Below, one piece after another: positions 10,741 through 22,935 of a stretch of 64,000 nt of DNA. The DNA comes from Lycocorax pyrrhopterus obiensis (lineage: Eukaryota > Chordata > Aves > Passeriformes > Paradisaeidae), in contig JACSVZ010000025.1 in assembly GCA_014706295.1 (NCBI GenBank), positions 992,001-1,056,000 on the forward strand. The letters run 5' to 3'. Within the stretch, counting starts at the first letter, position 1, and each line of letters opens with the position of its first letter. Below the pieces are notes generated by a model, which did not search any database, had not been told where the DNA came from, and saw nothing but the letters and a program-made list of their open reading frames with translations. The position numbers and the translations under genes were made by a program.

Positions 10741-12389
10741 GATGGAAAGCGAAGGTTGTCTGTACCACACTCTGGACCCTCGGGGCTTTTCTGCTTGTCC
10801 CTCACCAGCCAGGATTGCTGCTCTGTGTTTCCTTTTCTTTAAAACACCATTTTTGGGTAGTTTTTGGCGACTCTTCTCCTTAAGGCTTGGGATGTGTCTT
10901 CCCTGCTCCCACGTGGCTATTCCAGGTGAGAGTCAGGAGGGTTTGGGGCACCAGGGAACCCCTGGAAAACTTAATCTTGTGAAAGAAAAATGCCTTTTTT
11001 TTTCTAGACTGGCTTTAAAAATGAAGAGTTCCTGGAAGCCTGATTTGCAAACCCATCCAAAATTCACCATCTGACCATCCACAGTGCCTCTGGCCTCTGT
11101 CTGATTAGGAGGCAATGATTTAATTTAATAATATCTAATTCCTAGTGCAATATCAATAAGGGAAACTGCCAGTCAGCGGAGCAATTCTGAGCGTGTGAGC
11201 GCGTTCCCCCGCTCGGAGCGGGAGCAGCCCTAATGCCTGGTGATGGGAAAGCAATCGGCTGCTGACGGCATCGGCTCTGACACCCTGTGAGAACAGAGCC
11301 CTCGGCCAGGGCCAGGGGGGCTCAGCTGGGAACATCCAAAATGTTTCTGGGGTGTAATTTAGGGTTAATTAAGCAAATTAGCGCCAAAATGCCCCGACCT
11401 GAGGGTGAATCTCAACCTGTGCTCCTGAGCTGCCGCCCAAAAAGGGCAGATTTCCTAAACCCATCCCTTTTCCAGCAAAGACCTGAGTTCCTGTCCTGCT
11501 TTTTCCTTGATCCTCCTCAGCATCGCCTTCTAAACCTGAGCTGGGGAGCTTGGCCAAGGTCAGGGAAGAGGATTTGGGGCACATTTTTGGGAGGCTTTAC
11601 CTTTCTCTTATTGACATTTCTCTTATTCCTCTTGACTTGCAACAAGAGAGGGATGGAGCTCCATGGGCTCGAACTTAGTAAGGTTTCCTCCATACCTTAT
11701 CCAGCATCCCAAGACATTTAAAGGATTTAAAGGTACCTGAGTTATGACAGATGAATGGACTTGGATAAAGAGACCCTCTTCATCTCAAGCAGAAGAAATC
11801 CAATATTCTCAGAGGCAAAAGGCTTGCTGAGTTTGATGGATCTAGTTGGATCTGGTGGAGCAAATCCCAGGAGCCTAAAGGTTTAAATGCCTTACAAGTT
11901 TAAATATTAAAAAGCATAGATTTATTACACAGAGTGACCTTTAAAACTTGTCTCATTAAACTACATCTCCTGGCCCTTCTGGGCCTCGGTGCCTGCGAAG
12001 ACAAGGCTGGGAAGTTCAAAGCAATGAGCAAAAATGGTTAAAAATGTCACCATTTTATGGACTATTTTGTAAAACTTAACTTGAAAAGGGGAAAAAAAAC
12101 CCAGAGTGTCTTAATGTCCCCATGGGCTTCTCCAGCACCCGGAATGTTTTCTGTCTCTGTTACTGTTTTTCTCTTTGTGAAACACCCACAATAAAACCAA
12201 GCAAAAACCATGGACAATTTTATACTGTCCCTGTTCCTGGATAATCCCACCCTGGGGATATTTTGGGGCATGGAGCATCCCTCCAAAGCCAGTCTAAATC
12301 CCAGGCTGCCATTGTGTCCATCAGAAAAAAACCCTAAACACGTTAAAATGCTTAAATTTCTTCTCTCTGACTGTGGAGAGGAACATGGA

Positions 12390-12700
12390 CACGATGGAGG
12401 CCAGATCTCTCTCCGGGCGCTCTGTGCGCATCCCTAACGCAAAGCGAAGGGCACCATCCAATTAGGGACACGCCAGGAGACGGGATGGAATCAACCACGT
12501 GGAGGGACGGGATTGCTGCTGCCCCTTCCCATCCTTCCCTCCCCAAATCCCACTGAATTATGCATGCTGTCAGCTCGGATTAGCCCGACATCCCAGACCC
12601 TCTGCCAGGAGACGCGCGGGAGGAGAGCGGCCGAGTGATGCGGGATGGCAGGAATGAGCTGCGGGAAAACCCTCGGGACACCAAAACCTTCGGAAGGGTT
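12390..12700. promoter_or_regulatory. CpG-dense patch, small CpG-island candidate
   Basis: By eye I count about 21 CpG dinucleotides over about 300 bp (for example CGGGCGC, GACGCGCGGG and GCGGCCGAG), which is near the number expected without CpG loss. Most of the surrounding DNA is CpG-poor. Such patches often stay unmethylated and mark promoters or other regulatory DNA. No transcript or first exon could be recognised beside it. Confidence 0.35.
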
Positions 12701-13926
12701 TTTTAGGAGGAGTTTCATGGCACGTTTCGCTTCCCCTGATGACCTCCCAAACTTCTCAACTTCACAAAAGGCTTTCTGAATGCAGAGGGTTTATCCAAGC
12801 TCCCAAACAGGGGGTGTTCCAAGCACGTCAGGGAGGCTCGGGCAATCCAACAGCCAGAATGGGCTGCCCCAACTTATTTCAACTTCTTTTCCCCCCTTTT
12901 TATGGGATATTTTCTGTAGGACCAAGGTCTCTGTCCTGACCCCAGGGCTGGAACCCACACTTGCACTGGGGTTGTGCCAAGTGGACTCAAGTGCTCAAAA
13001 AGGAGAATTTTGCTTCCTTAAGAGGAGTTTGACACAAATTTGTAGTGATGGGGCCATTTGGGCACTTTATGAGTGAAAAATCGCTTCCAATGTCTTCTTC
13101 TGCTCTGATAACGTCAAAAAATAGAGGGAAATTTAGCACCCTTCAGATATTCCATTAAGTGTGGGATTGAGTTACGCCATTTGATATTAACACACATTTT
13201 TAACACCTGATGTCGTGTAAGGGCCTGTTTCTATATTGGAGCTTTTTGGAGTTTCACAAATCTCCGATTTGCCTCTTTCTCACCCTGATTTGGAGCAAAA
13301 GCACAGATTTGAGAGGCTGGAATTTCAGAAACTCTTGTTTACGGCTGATTTTAAGGAATAGTTTGCAATGCAGATGGAGCAGGGGTTGGGAGGGGGAGGA
13401 TGTTTACTTGCTCTTCTCCTCAGGCCCAGGTAAGTCTGTCACTCTCACTAATTAATCTACAATTAGAAAAAGAGTTGGCACCGAATTTGCCGAGTGCATC
13501 TTCATTTTTATTTCCTCACCTGCACCCAAAAAAAAATAATAATCAGGAGCGTAATAAAATAATGTGATAACTTCCTCCAATGCAATTTGCTGCTCTTCCC
13601 TGGAAAATCAATCTAATTATAGAGCCAGGATTAAATGAATGTCACAATCACTGCCGAGGCACCTGAGACTTGATGATTTTGAGCACGGAGGGATCATTTT
13701 TGCAGCAGGAAAGGGGCCAGTCTCAGCCTGCTTTTGTGACTTGTAATTTGTGTTCCTGAAGTCCTGGAAAAATGGGATTTAAGCTCGGACTGAGGGGGTT
13801 GTATCCAGAGTACATCAAGAGGAATTTGCATTGGGAATTTTGAGCAAGAACTTGATGGTTTGGAAGTTTCAGTCCTTTTCATGGCTGGGCTTGCAACTGA
13901 GAAGCAGAATTTGATGAGTCCATACA

Positions 13927-14170
13927 ATCATGGAATATCCTGAGTGGGAAGGGACCCACCAGGATCATCCAGTCCAACTTCTGGACACCCCAACAACCCC
14001 ACCCTGGGCATCCCTGGCAGCGCTGTCCAAACGCTCCTGGAGCTGTGGCAGCCTCGGGGCCGTGCCCATTCCCTGGGGAGCCTGGGCAGTGCCCAGCACC
14101 CTCTGGGGGAAGAACCTTTTCCTGATGTCCACCAAACCTTCCATGGCACAGCTCCAGCCATTCCCTTGGG
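13927..14170 (-). mobile_element. CR1 LINE fragment, 5'-truncated
   Basis: The plus-strand text starts with the complement of the CR1 tail (AATCATGGAATATCCTGAG) and continues through CACCCTGGGCATCCCTGGCA and GTGCCCAGCACCCTCTGGGG. The fragments at 48073 and 58690 share these blocks, so all three belong to one CR1 subfamily. The coding frame is not intact. Confidence 0.93.
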
Positions 14171-17100
14171 TCAAACTCCAAGTTTGGAAGAAAAGATGGA
14201 GAAGGGGGATAAAACCCAAGCCCAAACCCCCCAGCCAAGGAAGTCAAAGTTGTCAAATTATTAATGAAAGGAAATCCTGTTCCCCAACCCCTATTTATCC
14301 AAAGAGCCACAGAATTCCCTTTGGCATCTCTCCAGGTGGCTCCATGGGTGAGTAGGTATTGGAAAACCTCCATGAGGATCGAACCACTTAAAAACCTGGT
14401 ATTCCAAATGACTTCCATTAACATCATAGGTCCTATGGACAGCGATATTCCATTTCCCCCAGGCCCATGTCATCCCTATTAATCAAAGCTGAGTGAGCAC
14501 CACCCCCGGGATATTCCCAGGAAAATGGTACCCACAGGGATGCTTGGCAGGTACCAATGGCAAATTCCAGGTGATTCCCACCCCTGGAGAAAAGACAGAG
14601 CACAAACAGCTCCATCCTCAACTTTCCCCGCACCTGGGTTTTCCTGAGGACATGGGAAGGCAAAGTTTTGATATTTTTCTCCCCTGGCATCTGTGCGTGG
14701 GGGTTTTGGGGGATTATTCCTGCAAAGGGAGGTTTTCAGGACAGGGGAGGGGACAGAGGACAGCGTAGGGTGGGTGGGGGGGATGTAACCAGGTATGCGG
14801 GAAAAAAAGCCATAAATCCTTTTCTGGGCCGACACCGACATTTTTAGGCACGTGGAGAATTTCAGGTCCAGGATGTTGTTGGAGACTGGAGGGAAGAGTT
14901 GCGATTGACGCAGCTGTCCCCAAAATCATTACCAGACCCCAAAATCATCACCAGACCCCAAAATCTGAATTATCCACCAGGTGTCCCTTGTGTTTGGATC
15001 TTGTGGTGTCACATTACAGGTGAGTGTGGATTCTCCAGTGTCTGATAAGGGTTGAGCTCACATTAAAGACAGATTACATCACGTTTTTTCCTGAAATAAG
15101 CAGGACCTTTTGGCCAAACCTGGAGAAAAGTGCGTTCAGCACTGAGGTTGCACAAAAACCCTCTGGAAATGTGGTTTTCCAGGAAACACCCACTCTCCAC
15201 ACATCAGCACTTGCTGAAAACCTCTGGCTTTCACTGAAACTGAAGCAGGCGTCTTGCTCAAACTGAAATTTTTTCATATTTCCTTGAGGTCAGGGACCTG
15301 GATTCGGGGGGGGCCTGAAGGGACATGTGGAACCTGGTGCTGATTTTTGAGAGAGATTCATTTCACCACCTACGCTGAATATTTCACCAGGTTTCTCAGT
15401 AGGGAGCAGCAAGAGTCTCCAGACACCTGTAGGAATTATTTGGGGTCGCAGCCAGCTCTCTGCTGAGGCAGAGAGGCAAGAGCAGCCTGGCTGAATGCCA
15501 CACCAACATTTTGGGGTGGAGTTTTTGAGTTTTTCTCACTCCACACTGATCTGTCAAACCTTTTTTAAAGCCATTTAACCTTTGTCAGGGCATTTCCTGC
15601 AGAACATCTCGCTCTGCTGCAGGCACAGCCTGTGGGGTTTAAGCTTTTAAATTAATTCAGCTTCTTTTTGTGGCCCTGTTTGTGGGAAGGGCTGCCCAGC
15701 CTGGATTTAATCCGAGCTCCCTCTCAGGCTTTGCCGAGCAATGGATTGCAGCAGCACAAAGAGAGGAGAGGGAAGTTAATTGGGCAGCAAGGACACAAGG
15801 TCCTGCTCTGAGGAAGACCTTGACACCTGCAACAGGGGATTTATGACTCCTCCAAAACCCTCCCTGTGTGTAACAAACCCCACACAGCCCCAGCTTGGAC
15901 TGATTTGTGTTTCAGCCACTTGAGCAATGTAGAGCATCCAATTCCCTGGGCAGGAATTGCAGGAGCCGGTCCTTCAAGTTTTCCTTTTTTCTAGGTAAGG
16001 TACGTCAGTCAGGAGTTATTTTTCCAGGTTGCTCCTAAAAAGTTGGTTTGTGGAGGTTGTGTGCCAAGAGCTGCAGCCTAAATTTTATCCACCCCCCTTA
16101 CAGCACCTTACACCCAACTGCTGGGGGATTCCTGGGAGCTGACAAGTTGTTCCAGTCCTTGTGGAGACATCCAACAGGTTAAAAAGATCAGGAATAAGGC
16201 AAAAAACTTGCCTGGATGTTCTGAATCCATCCCTCTTCCCTTCTGTACCCGTCTCCTCCCCCAGCTCCGTGTGCCCTTGGCCATGTCTGGACACAGGTGA
16301 TGATTTTCCCCCTTTTCCCCCCTTTTATTCCCTAAGCCAGCGTGTGATGGATTCGCTGCTTTCCATTTGTAGCTATGGAAACCATTGATTGCTGCTAATG
16401 AAGCCTCCCCAACCTCCCAGCTTGGTTTGCGATCCGTGTTGGATGCACTGGGATATTTTCCAGCAGGATCCCACCCTGGGTTTGCAATGGGATAAGATTG
16501 TGCGGACTCAGCCCCTCTGGTCCATGCACATCCCCCAGTTCTGGATGCCCAGGGCTCTCCAGCATCTTTCCAGGTCCCAAGGTGTTTGCTGAGATGATGG
16601 AAATTGGGATGATTTCCACCAAACTCCTCCAGCTTTTGGCAGCAGATTGCTTCCTGCAAGGACTGGGGCAAATCCTGCCTGGTTTGGGGACTCTCCTGGC
16701 CTGAAAAATTGATGCACCTCAACAAATACCCACTAAGGGACCAATTAATCCCCAGGAAGAGCCTGCTCTGCTTGGATGAGAATTCTGGGCACGGATTCTG
16801 GGCACCTCTCTCTCAGCTCCTTCAGGATATTTCCGCTTCTGTGGTTTTCCACAAAAGTTCCTTCCAAGCCTCAGCTCCCACCTCCCATCTCTCCCCAGCC
16901 TTGCCTCCACCAGCCACTCCAATCTGCAGCTGCTTGCTGGATTTTTAGTGATTCTTCTTTATATTTAAAGCAATTTTGAAAAAAAAATTAAAAATGAAAA
17001 AAAAAGAAGCAAAAAGTTTATGGCAATTTACGCTGCTTTGTAATTAGAGCCAGTGATTAGAAAATCTTTCGCCTCGTGATGGAGTTTTCCTTTAAAGAGA

Positions 17101-18017
17101 AAAAAAAAAGGAAAAAAACCCGAAAAGGGAATAGAAAAAGGCCGCCAAAAGAGCTCAAAGACTGGAATTAACCAGATTATATCTCATTACTTCCAAATGG
17201 AAAGAAAAGTTACAGCCTATTAGAGCAGTTGCATCTGCAGCTGGGCAGGAAGGGAAGCAAATTCCCTCCACGGAACCAGGCTCGGGCACAGCACTGGGTT
17301 GCAATTGGCTTTGGGGGCTGATATTTTTCCAGATTTTCCACTCTTGGAAGGGAATCAACGACTTTTTATCAATTTATCTCTCTTTTGTTCTCCTGGGCAA
17401 AGGCCACGCTGGTTCCAGGCCCTTTAAAGGCCAGAGCTAATTAAACACCACATCCTCAGCCTGAGCATCTCCCCTCCACAGGGTTGTTCCTGGGTGCTAT
17501 TCCGGCATCTTGAGGAGGAAAGGGAAGAATTTGGGCATCTAAAAAGGGGTGTCTGAACTGCCCTAAGCTGTGTTTTGGTGCCAGCTGAATTCCAGAGGAA
17601 TTCAGGTAAAGGGGCTCCTGTGCACCCCTGTGGATCCAGGGCCGCTTGGATCCTGCCCTCGCTGCCATCCCTCCCGTGCCTCCAGGAGTCCATCCCAACC
17701 TTATCAGCAGCTCATCCCAATGCCAGGGGAGGGCTCCAGCGTTTATTTTTTCCCGGGAGAAGTTGTGAAAGCACAAAAAAACGGGCTCAGCAAAACAGGG
17801 AGGGTTTTGTTCCCCCCTCCAGTGCTGCTCGAGCAGCACTTCGGCACATAAAGGCTTTGGGGGCTTCCATTTCCCAACTGCATCTCAGGGAAGGCTTCTC
17901 ATTACATGGAAGGCTCCCAGGAGATTTATCCTGATGGAAAAGGGCTTTGGTTGAGGGAAGGAGCAGCAGAGCCCCTTGGAGGGGGGGGCTGTGCAGCAGA
18001 GACCCAACACAATCATG
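14171..18017. other. Unique non-coding sequence, no gene recognised
   Basis: No gene was recognised. A short direct repeat (unit about 20 bp, 2.5 copies, CCCCAAAATCATCACCAGA-like) lies at about 14919-14966. An A-rich patch occurs at about 16978-17012 and again near 17098-17125. Open frames are short and on both strands. Confidence 0.55.
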
Positions 18018-18143
18018 ACATGCAGGGGAGGTTGGATGAGGCTTGGAACGACCTGGGACAGGGAAGGTATTCCTGGTGGTGGAACAGGATTAAGATTTAA
18101 GGTCCCTTCCAGTCCACGCTATTCCGGGATTCTAGGATTCTGT
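18018..18143 (+). mobile_element. CR1 LINE 3'-end fragment
   Basis: The plus-strand text has the CR1 terminal blocks in sense order: GGTTGGATGAGGCTTGGA, then TTTAAGGTCCCTTCCAGTCC, then a degenerate tail of TATTCCGGGATTCTAGGATT type. Only the last 125 bp of the element remain, a strong 5' truncation. Confidence 0.9.
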
Positions 18144-19184
18144 GGACTCACATTGTGGCATTCCAGCTGTGAAATCACACACTGTGTGCCACGACCTCCT
18201 TATCTCCAGGTTTGGGGGAGTTTTCAGCAGGAAATTTTCTTTTGGGGTGGAACCTGAGCTCTTCTATTTGCTTTTATCCCAAAAGCATCAGGAGGGCGCT
18301 GGGCTGGCACACGTGGAGCTCTCTCCTCCCCAAACCAAGGCTTGGTACCTCAGCATCCTCTGGGTCTCTGCAGTCCTTGGAGAGAGGACAATGCTGAACT
18401 CTTGGAATGATGCACAACTCCCACCCTGCTCTGACCTTGCCAGAGCAATTCGGAGCTGGAGACAAATTCAGGCAGACAGGGAAACTCATTTAATTGGAGC
18501 TCAGTGTCTTTATTGGCGCCGTCTTCTCCTCCTTTTTCTTCCTCCTAAGGAATTCTTTCATTAGCAAACAACAAAAATTATTTGGGTGCCTGACATCTCC
18601 CGAGTGGTGGTGGATTTGCAGCCGGCATTAGCTGGGAGGTTTATCCCAGCCCTTAATAAGCTGGAAGAGGGATGGATGCATTTTGCCTAAACCAGGGGAG
18701 CTGATTGGGACCTAAAAATCTGATTCATCTTCAGAGCAGACACCCATCAGGGACTGGGAAAGAGGAGTTCCAGCCAAGGTCGTGCCAATGAGCTGTGCAG
18801 GAGAGCTGCAGGCTGGGAAACTGGGAGAGAAAACAGCTCGGGATGTGCAGGGATGCTTGGAGCTGGAGAGCTGGGCTTGGCAGGGATTTCGGCTCCTCCA
18901 CGTAGGAGGATGCGGCCGATCTCCTGTTAGGGATGCTCCAGGTCAATCCATGACTCTGTTATGACCAGTTCAGCTATTTTTAAGTGTTGGAGAGGCTGGA
19001 AGCCTGGAACGTTGTTTGGGAAGTGAAGGGGTTACTTGGGGCTGCCTTGGAAACCCTGGAATGAGAGGAGATGCAAAAGCTCTGCTTTTAAAGGTGTGAC
19101 AGAAGGGAGAGGAAATGGAACGGCTGAGGATCTCAATGGGTCATGGCAGAAGGGCCAGGTGTTTTCTTTTGGGGTGACTTCGAG
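18144..19184. other. Unique non-coding sequence, no gene recognised
   Basis: No coding or mobile-element signature was found. Open frames are short and unrecognisable. It ends at the target duplication of the LTR at 19190. Confidence 0.55.
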
Positions 19185-19189
19185 CTGTT
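19185..19189. repeat. Target-site duplication, left copy (CTGTT)
   Basis: This 5-bp direct repeat directly precedes the TG end of the LTR at 19190 and is matched by 19718-19722. A 4-6 bp duplication is the normal footprint of retroviral integration. Confidence 0.82.
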
Positions 19190-19717
19190 TGATGACACAG
19201 TGTGAGCGGGGGGTGGAAAGAGTGCCACGTCTGTCCCAAAAGTGTGCCTTGTCGGAGCAGAGCGGGGGTGCCACGCAAACGCACTCGGACACGCTCTGAC
19301 ACACGGGAGTTGGTGGATGCTCGCAGCCACTCACACACACAGAGCCAGGCGGCTTCTGCAGCATTGCCAGAGGCAAAGAGGCGGGAGGGGTCCTTTGTAC
19401 GGAGTTCCGAGGGGTTTATTGAGGCCCCCACCCGAAGGGATCCAGGGACAAAGAACCCCGAACACTGCGGGGTGTGGGGTTTTATCTGGGGCGGCACCAG
19501 GGGCGGGCAGAGCATCAGGGACCGATTTCCTGGGGGCCAGGGGGTGGAGAGGAAGTGGGGTGACAGAACGGTGACCGGTGGGGAAGGCGAGGGGTGGAAC
19601 AAGGGAACCGGGAGCCAGTGGGGTATCAAGGGAAGGAGAACCATCTAGAACATGGACTTAAAAGGGGTAAAAGGGGGTGGTCTTAGACCTCTGAGCCTGC
19701 CCACCAGCAGACCTCCA
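19190..19717 (-). mobile_element. Solo LTR of an endogenous retrovirus (528 bp)
   Basis: On the minus strand the element begins TGGAGGTCTG and ends GTCATCA, so it has the TG...CA ends expected for an LTR. It is flanked by a perfect 5-bp direct repeat CTGTT (19185-19189 and 19718-19722). Inside, in minus-strand order, are a TATA-like GATAAAA at 19480-19486 and a polyadenylation signal AATAAA at 19415-19420, about 60 bases apart, giving a U3-R-U5 layout. It is GC- and CpG-richer than its flanks. No internal viral genes are present, so this is the product of LTR-LTR recombination. The family is not named here. Confidence 0.85.
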
Positions 19718-19722
19718 CTGTT
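19718..19722. repeat. Target-site duplication, right copy (CTGTT)
   Basis: This 5-bp direct repeat directly follows the CA end of the LTR that finishes at 19717, identical to 19185-19189. Confidence 0.82.
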
Positions 19723-22700
19723 TTGGGGCCCTGTGGCTCCTTGGTCACTCCTGCAGTGGACTCAACCACCTCAACAGTTTGAGTCTCCCTGGAGACAAAT
19801 CTCTGTGTTTTAAAGGGTAAAGCTCTCCATGGAGAGAGCGGGATTTGGGGTTATGCTGCTCTTGTCCAGACGAGGGTCATTACAGTCATTTTTAATAAAG
19901 ATTTATTCTAAGAGAAATAGCACTTATAAAACTTAAATGAATCCACAGAGCTGCTGGGGAAAGGGACAGGTTCTGTGCCAATTATTTTTCTTCAAAAACA
20001 CTTCAAAGATTAAAAAGAAAAGAAAAAAAATAAAGAAGAAGTGGAAAGATCAACCCCGTCCATTCATTTTTTTATGACTTAATAAAAGCAAGAGACAAAG
20101 AAGCAGTTAACACGCATAGATTTGGAAATCCAGGGGGATTTGGGGATAATGGAACCTGACCTTCTGCCTCCCAGAGCTGGGTTCCAGGGAGGAACTTCTC
20201 CACCAGAGCTGAGGAGCGCTGGGGCTGCAGCCCAACTGTTCTCCAAAGGGCTTCTCTACACACATGGGCCTGGAAACCCTCATGTGGACACTTCTCAGCC
20301 CAAAACTCCTTCTGTTGGGTTTTTTTACCCCTTTATTTCTATTTTTTTTTTTTTTTTATTTTTCCCAAATCAGAACTGAGGAGAATGGCAAACTTTTGTT
20401 TTTCTCTACAAAACTTTTCTGCAGTTTGGTCTAGAAAAGCTTTTGTGCTTTAAATTCTCTAATGTTTATTAAAACTCCATGTTCAGACAATAAAAAATCC
20501 TGGCACACCAAGTTCCAAAGCAGCAGGGGAAGGTTTTCCTTGTGCCTGGAGCATCTCCTGCAGCAGATGCCTCCTCTTCCCAACAGGATTCTCCAAGGAA
20601 TTTGGTCTTATCCATGTTGGGAGAGGACATGAGGGCTTTGCCCCACACTAAGGTCTTGTTCCTTACAGCTGGACTTTGCAGCTCAGAGATAATTCCTAAC
20701 CCTCTTTTAAGATTATTTTACAGTGTCGAGGATCACCCTGAAACACGGGAAAACGCCACGAATAAGCAGATTTTGCACTTAGTTCATCTCATAAATTAAA
20801 CCAGATCTGAACTTTGCTGAGACAAATCAGTCTGTGGAACTCAGAAGAAAATAATTAGGAATATTCAATTTATTTTAAACAATAAAAAAATTAAAAGTCA
20901 GAGGGTTTTAAGGGATAAAATTCATTTTCTGCAGGTTTTAATACTGGAGACTGAGATTTTTGCCATATCATATTTCCATCCCATCAGCTGAAGGAACTGT
21001 TTGTGTTTGAGCTGAGGCACGGGTGGATGCTCTTTGCATGGGATGCAAAGGATCATCCTGATCCTTTATGTGCATCCTGACCTCTGCAAAGATGCTGAGG
21101 AGACCTGGTATGTCATCAAATTAGGGCCAGAAAATCTCATAGGACGTTCTTAGAATGCAGCCAGCTTGGAATCCACACCTGCAAACCCTCTCCACGGTCA
21201 CCAAGACCCAGGGTTAATTCAGGACAAGCTCCTCCAGGATGTCGGGCCCCACATGCCTTGAAGGGGAACTCAGTACCTTGGGCCACTCATTTGCTTTTAA
21301 TTTTTAAGGAAGAGGAAGAAATTTTAATGAAAAGGGAGGAGGAGAGGCAGCGTTTGATACTGGGCCTGAATCTCTTGTGTCTCCAACAGGAGATTTCACT
21401 GCCGGATGATTCCCACTCCCTCTTCTCGGTGGCTTTCTCCTCTTCCACGCTGCCGTGGATAACTGATTCCCACCAAACCCCTCTTCGTTCTCCAAGCAGG
21501 ACTCATTTCCCACTGCCTTTTCTAGACCAGAAGGGCAAGGGAAAATAATAAGCACTCAGTGCACTGTGTTCAAGTTAAGGACCGTGATTATCCTTTTGGA
21601 GTGCCGGAGTCGGTATTTTCACGACACCAGAGGTTTATTTTAAGTGCATCTCTTTTGAGGGCACAAATAGGTGTTTGCACTTGGAGGAGGTGGAGAAAAG
21701 CAACCAGGGCTGCTTAATCTCCCTGGAAAAATGCTGGGCTGTGGCCTTGTGTGGGCATCCAATTTAAAGCCATGGCGTCCTTGCCATGGGAGTGTCACTC
21801 AAAGCTGAGATTAAAGAACGGCTCAGGATTAGTCAAATAATGGTCAAAATTATTCAAGCTGATTTCATAATACCTGATTATTTCATAAGGCCTGATTTAG
21901 TTTGTTAAAACTGGGCTGGGCAGATCTACTCTGGCTTCAGCTCCAGCTTGTGGCTGCAAAATCATGTGAAAAAAGTGCCAGTAAGAAGGATATTTCTAAA
22001 TAAATAACTTGGCTTCTCAAAGTGACTTTGGAAAGATGGACGGAGATCACAGGATTCTTGCTCTACATCAGATTTGGGTCTGGCCACCAAGCAGGGCACC
22101 AGAAATGGGTGCTGAGCGGCAGATACAGCTCGTTCAGGGCTCAAAAACAAGTTGTTCACATTCACAGGTCGCTTATGGATCTCACCTCCTCAAGGACCTT
22201 TTCTTGCATCTTCATCCATCGCCTCTCCCGGGGCAGAGAGCAGAACCACTTGACCTGTGCAGCGGCTCATTCCCTCCTGCTTGCCATTAAAATGTCAATA
22301 TTTGCAGCCCTGCTTGATGACACTCCGAGGTCCCCATGCCACCCAGGCTGGATCAACACCTGCCAATCCCACCCCGCCGGGGCGGGAAGAGGGCGGCAAC
22401 CTGGCCAGGCTGCACAAAGGCGCCGCAATGAGAATAAATTGCCTTGTCAAAGAGGAGGGCAGCTCTGCTCTTAATGGAAATAATGGTAGATTACACGGGC
22501 TTTTGTCACACAATATAATCAAAGACAGGATCAAAGGGAGGGAATACAGCAAATGGTTAGCAGGCAAGACATGCTAATGAGATAAAAACGCTCGCCTTGC
22601 CACCTCTCCAAGCTTCAATCGAAAGATAATTGATACTAAATAATGTACTTTTGAGCTGTGGTGAAATGCACTTAAAACCAGCAGACAAGGCTGTGAAAAC

Positions 22701-22901
22701 GTTTTAGTTTTTCTGTTACTCTGCTGTCATTTCTAGCACTTTTTTTTCCAACGGCCGTGTGGCTGCTGATTGTGTGTGTGGGAGCTGTTAAAAAGAGAGA
22801 ATAAGTGGAAAAAAGACAATTTTGGTGAAATATTGGTGCTTTTGCAGTACTTTAACCCAGCCCCTGGGCCTGGGGCAGGAGCAGGTCACCTCTGTTGGGC
22901 C
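19723..22901. other. Unique non-coding sequence, no gene recognised
   Basis: No gene was recognised. There is a 17-base T run at about 20341-20358 and long AT-rich stretches at 20830-20940. A candidate regulatory patch at 22400-22745 is listed separately. Confidence 0.55.
22400..22745. other. Candidate conserved non-coding element with paired TCF/LEF-like sites
   Basis: This repeat-free block holds two ATCAAAG words at 22518-22524 and 22530-22536, the core recognised by TCF/LEF factors, 12 bases apart and in the same orientation. It also has GATAA words near 22580 and 22624, an AAATAATGG word near 22478, and TACTAAATAATG near 22632. The motif grouping suggests an enhancer, but only an alignment or assay could show it. 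Confidence 0.3.
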
Positions 22902-22935
22902 GGGTTTGGGTTTGGGTTTGGGTTTGGGTTTGGGG
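22902..22935 (+). repeat. GGGTTT hexamer repeat, G-quadruplex motif
   Basis: Five copies of GGGTTT are followed by GGGG, giving six runs of three or more G separated by three T. This meets the usual G3N1-7 quadruplex rule on the plus strand. It is not the vertebrate telomere unit TTAGGG. Confidence 0.92.

Larger units (their letters stand above)
10143..13926. other. Unique non-coding sequence with candidate regulatory patches
   Basis: No gene was recognised in this 3.8 kb. It includes an AT-rich motif-dense patch at 10310-10740, a CpG-dense 110-bp spot at about 11180-11290, the CpG-dense patch at 12390-12700, and another AT-rich patch at about 13440-13690 with TAATAATAA and TAATTATAG words. 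Confidence 0.5.

Noticed and set aside
22902..22935. Interstitial telomere repeat
   Set aside because: The unit is GGGTTT, not the vertebrate telomere unit TTAGGG, and there are only five copies.
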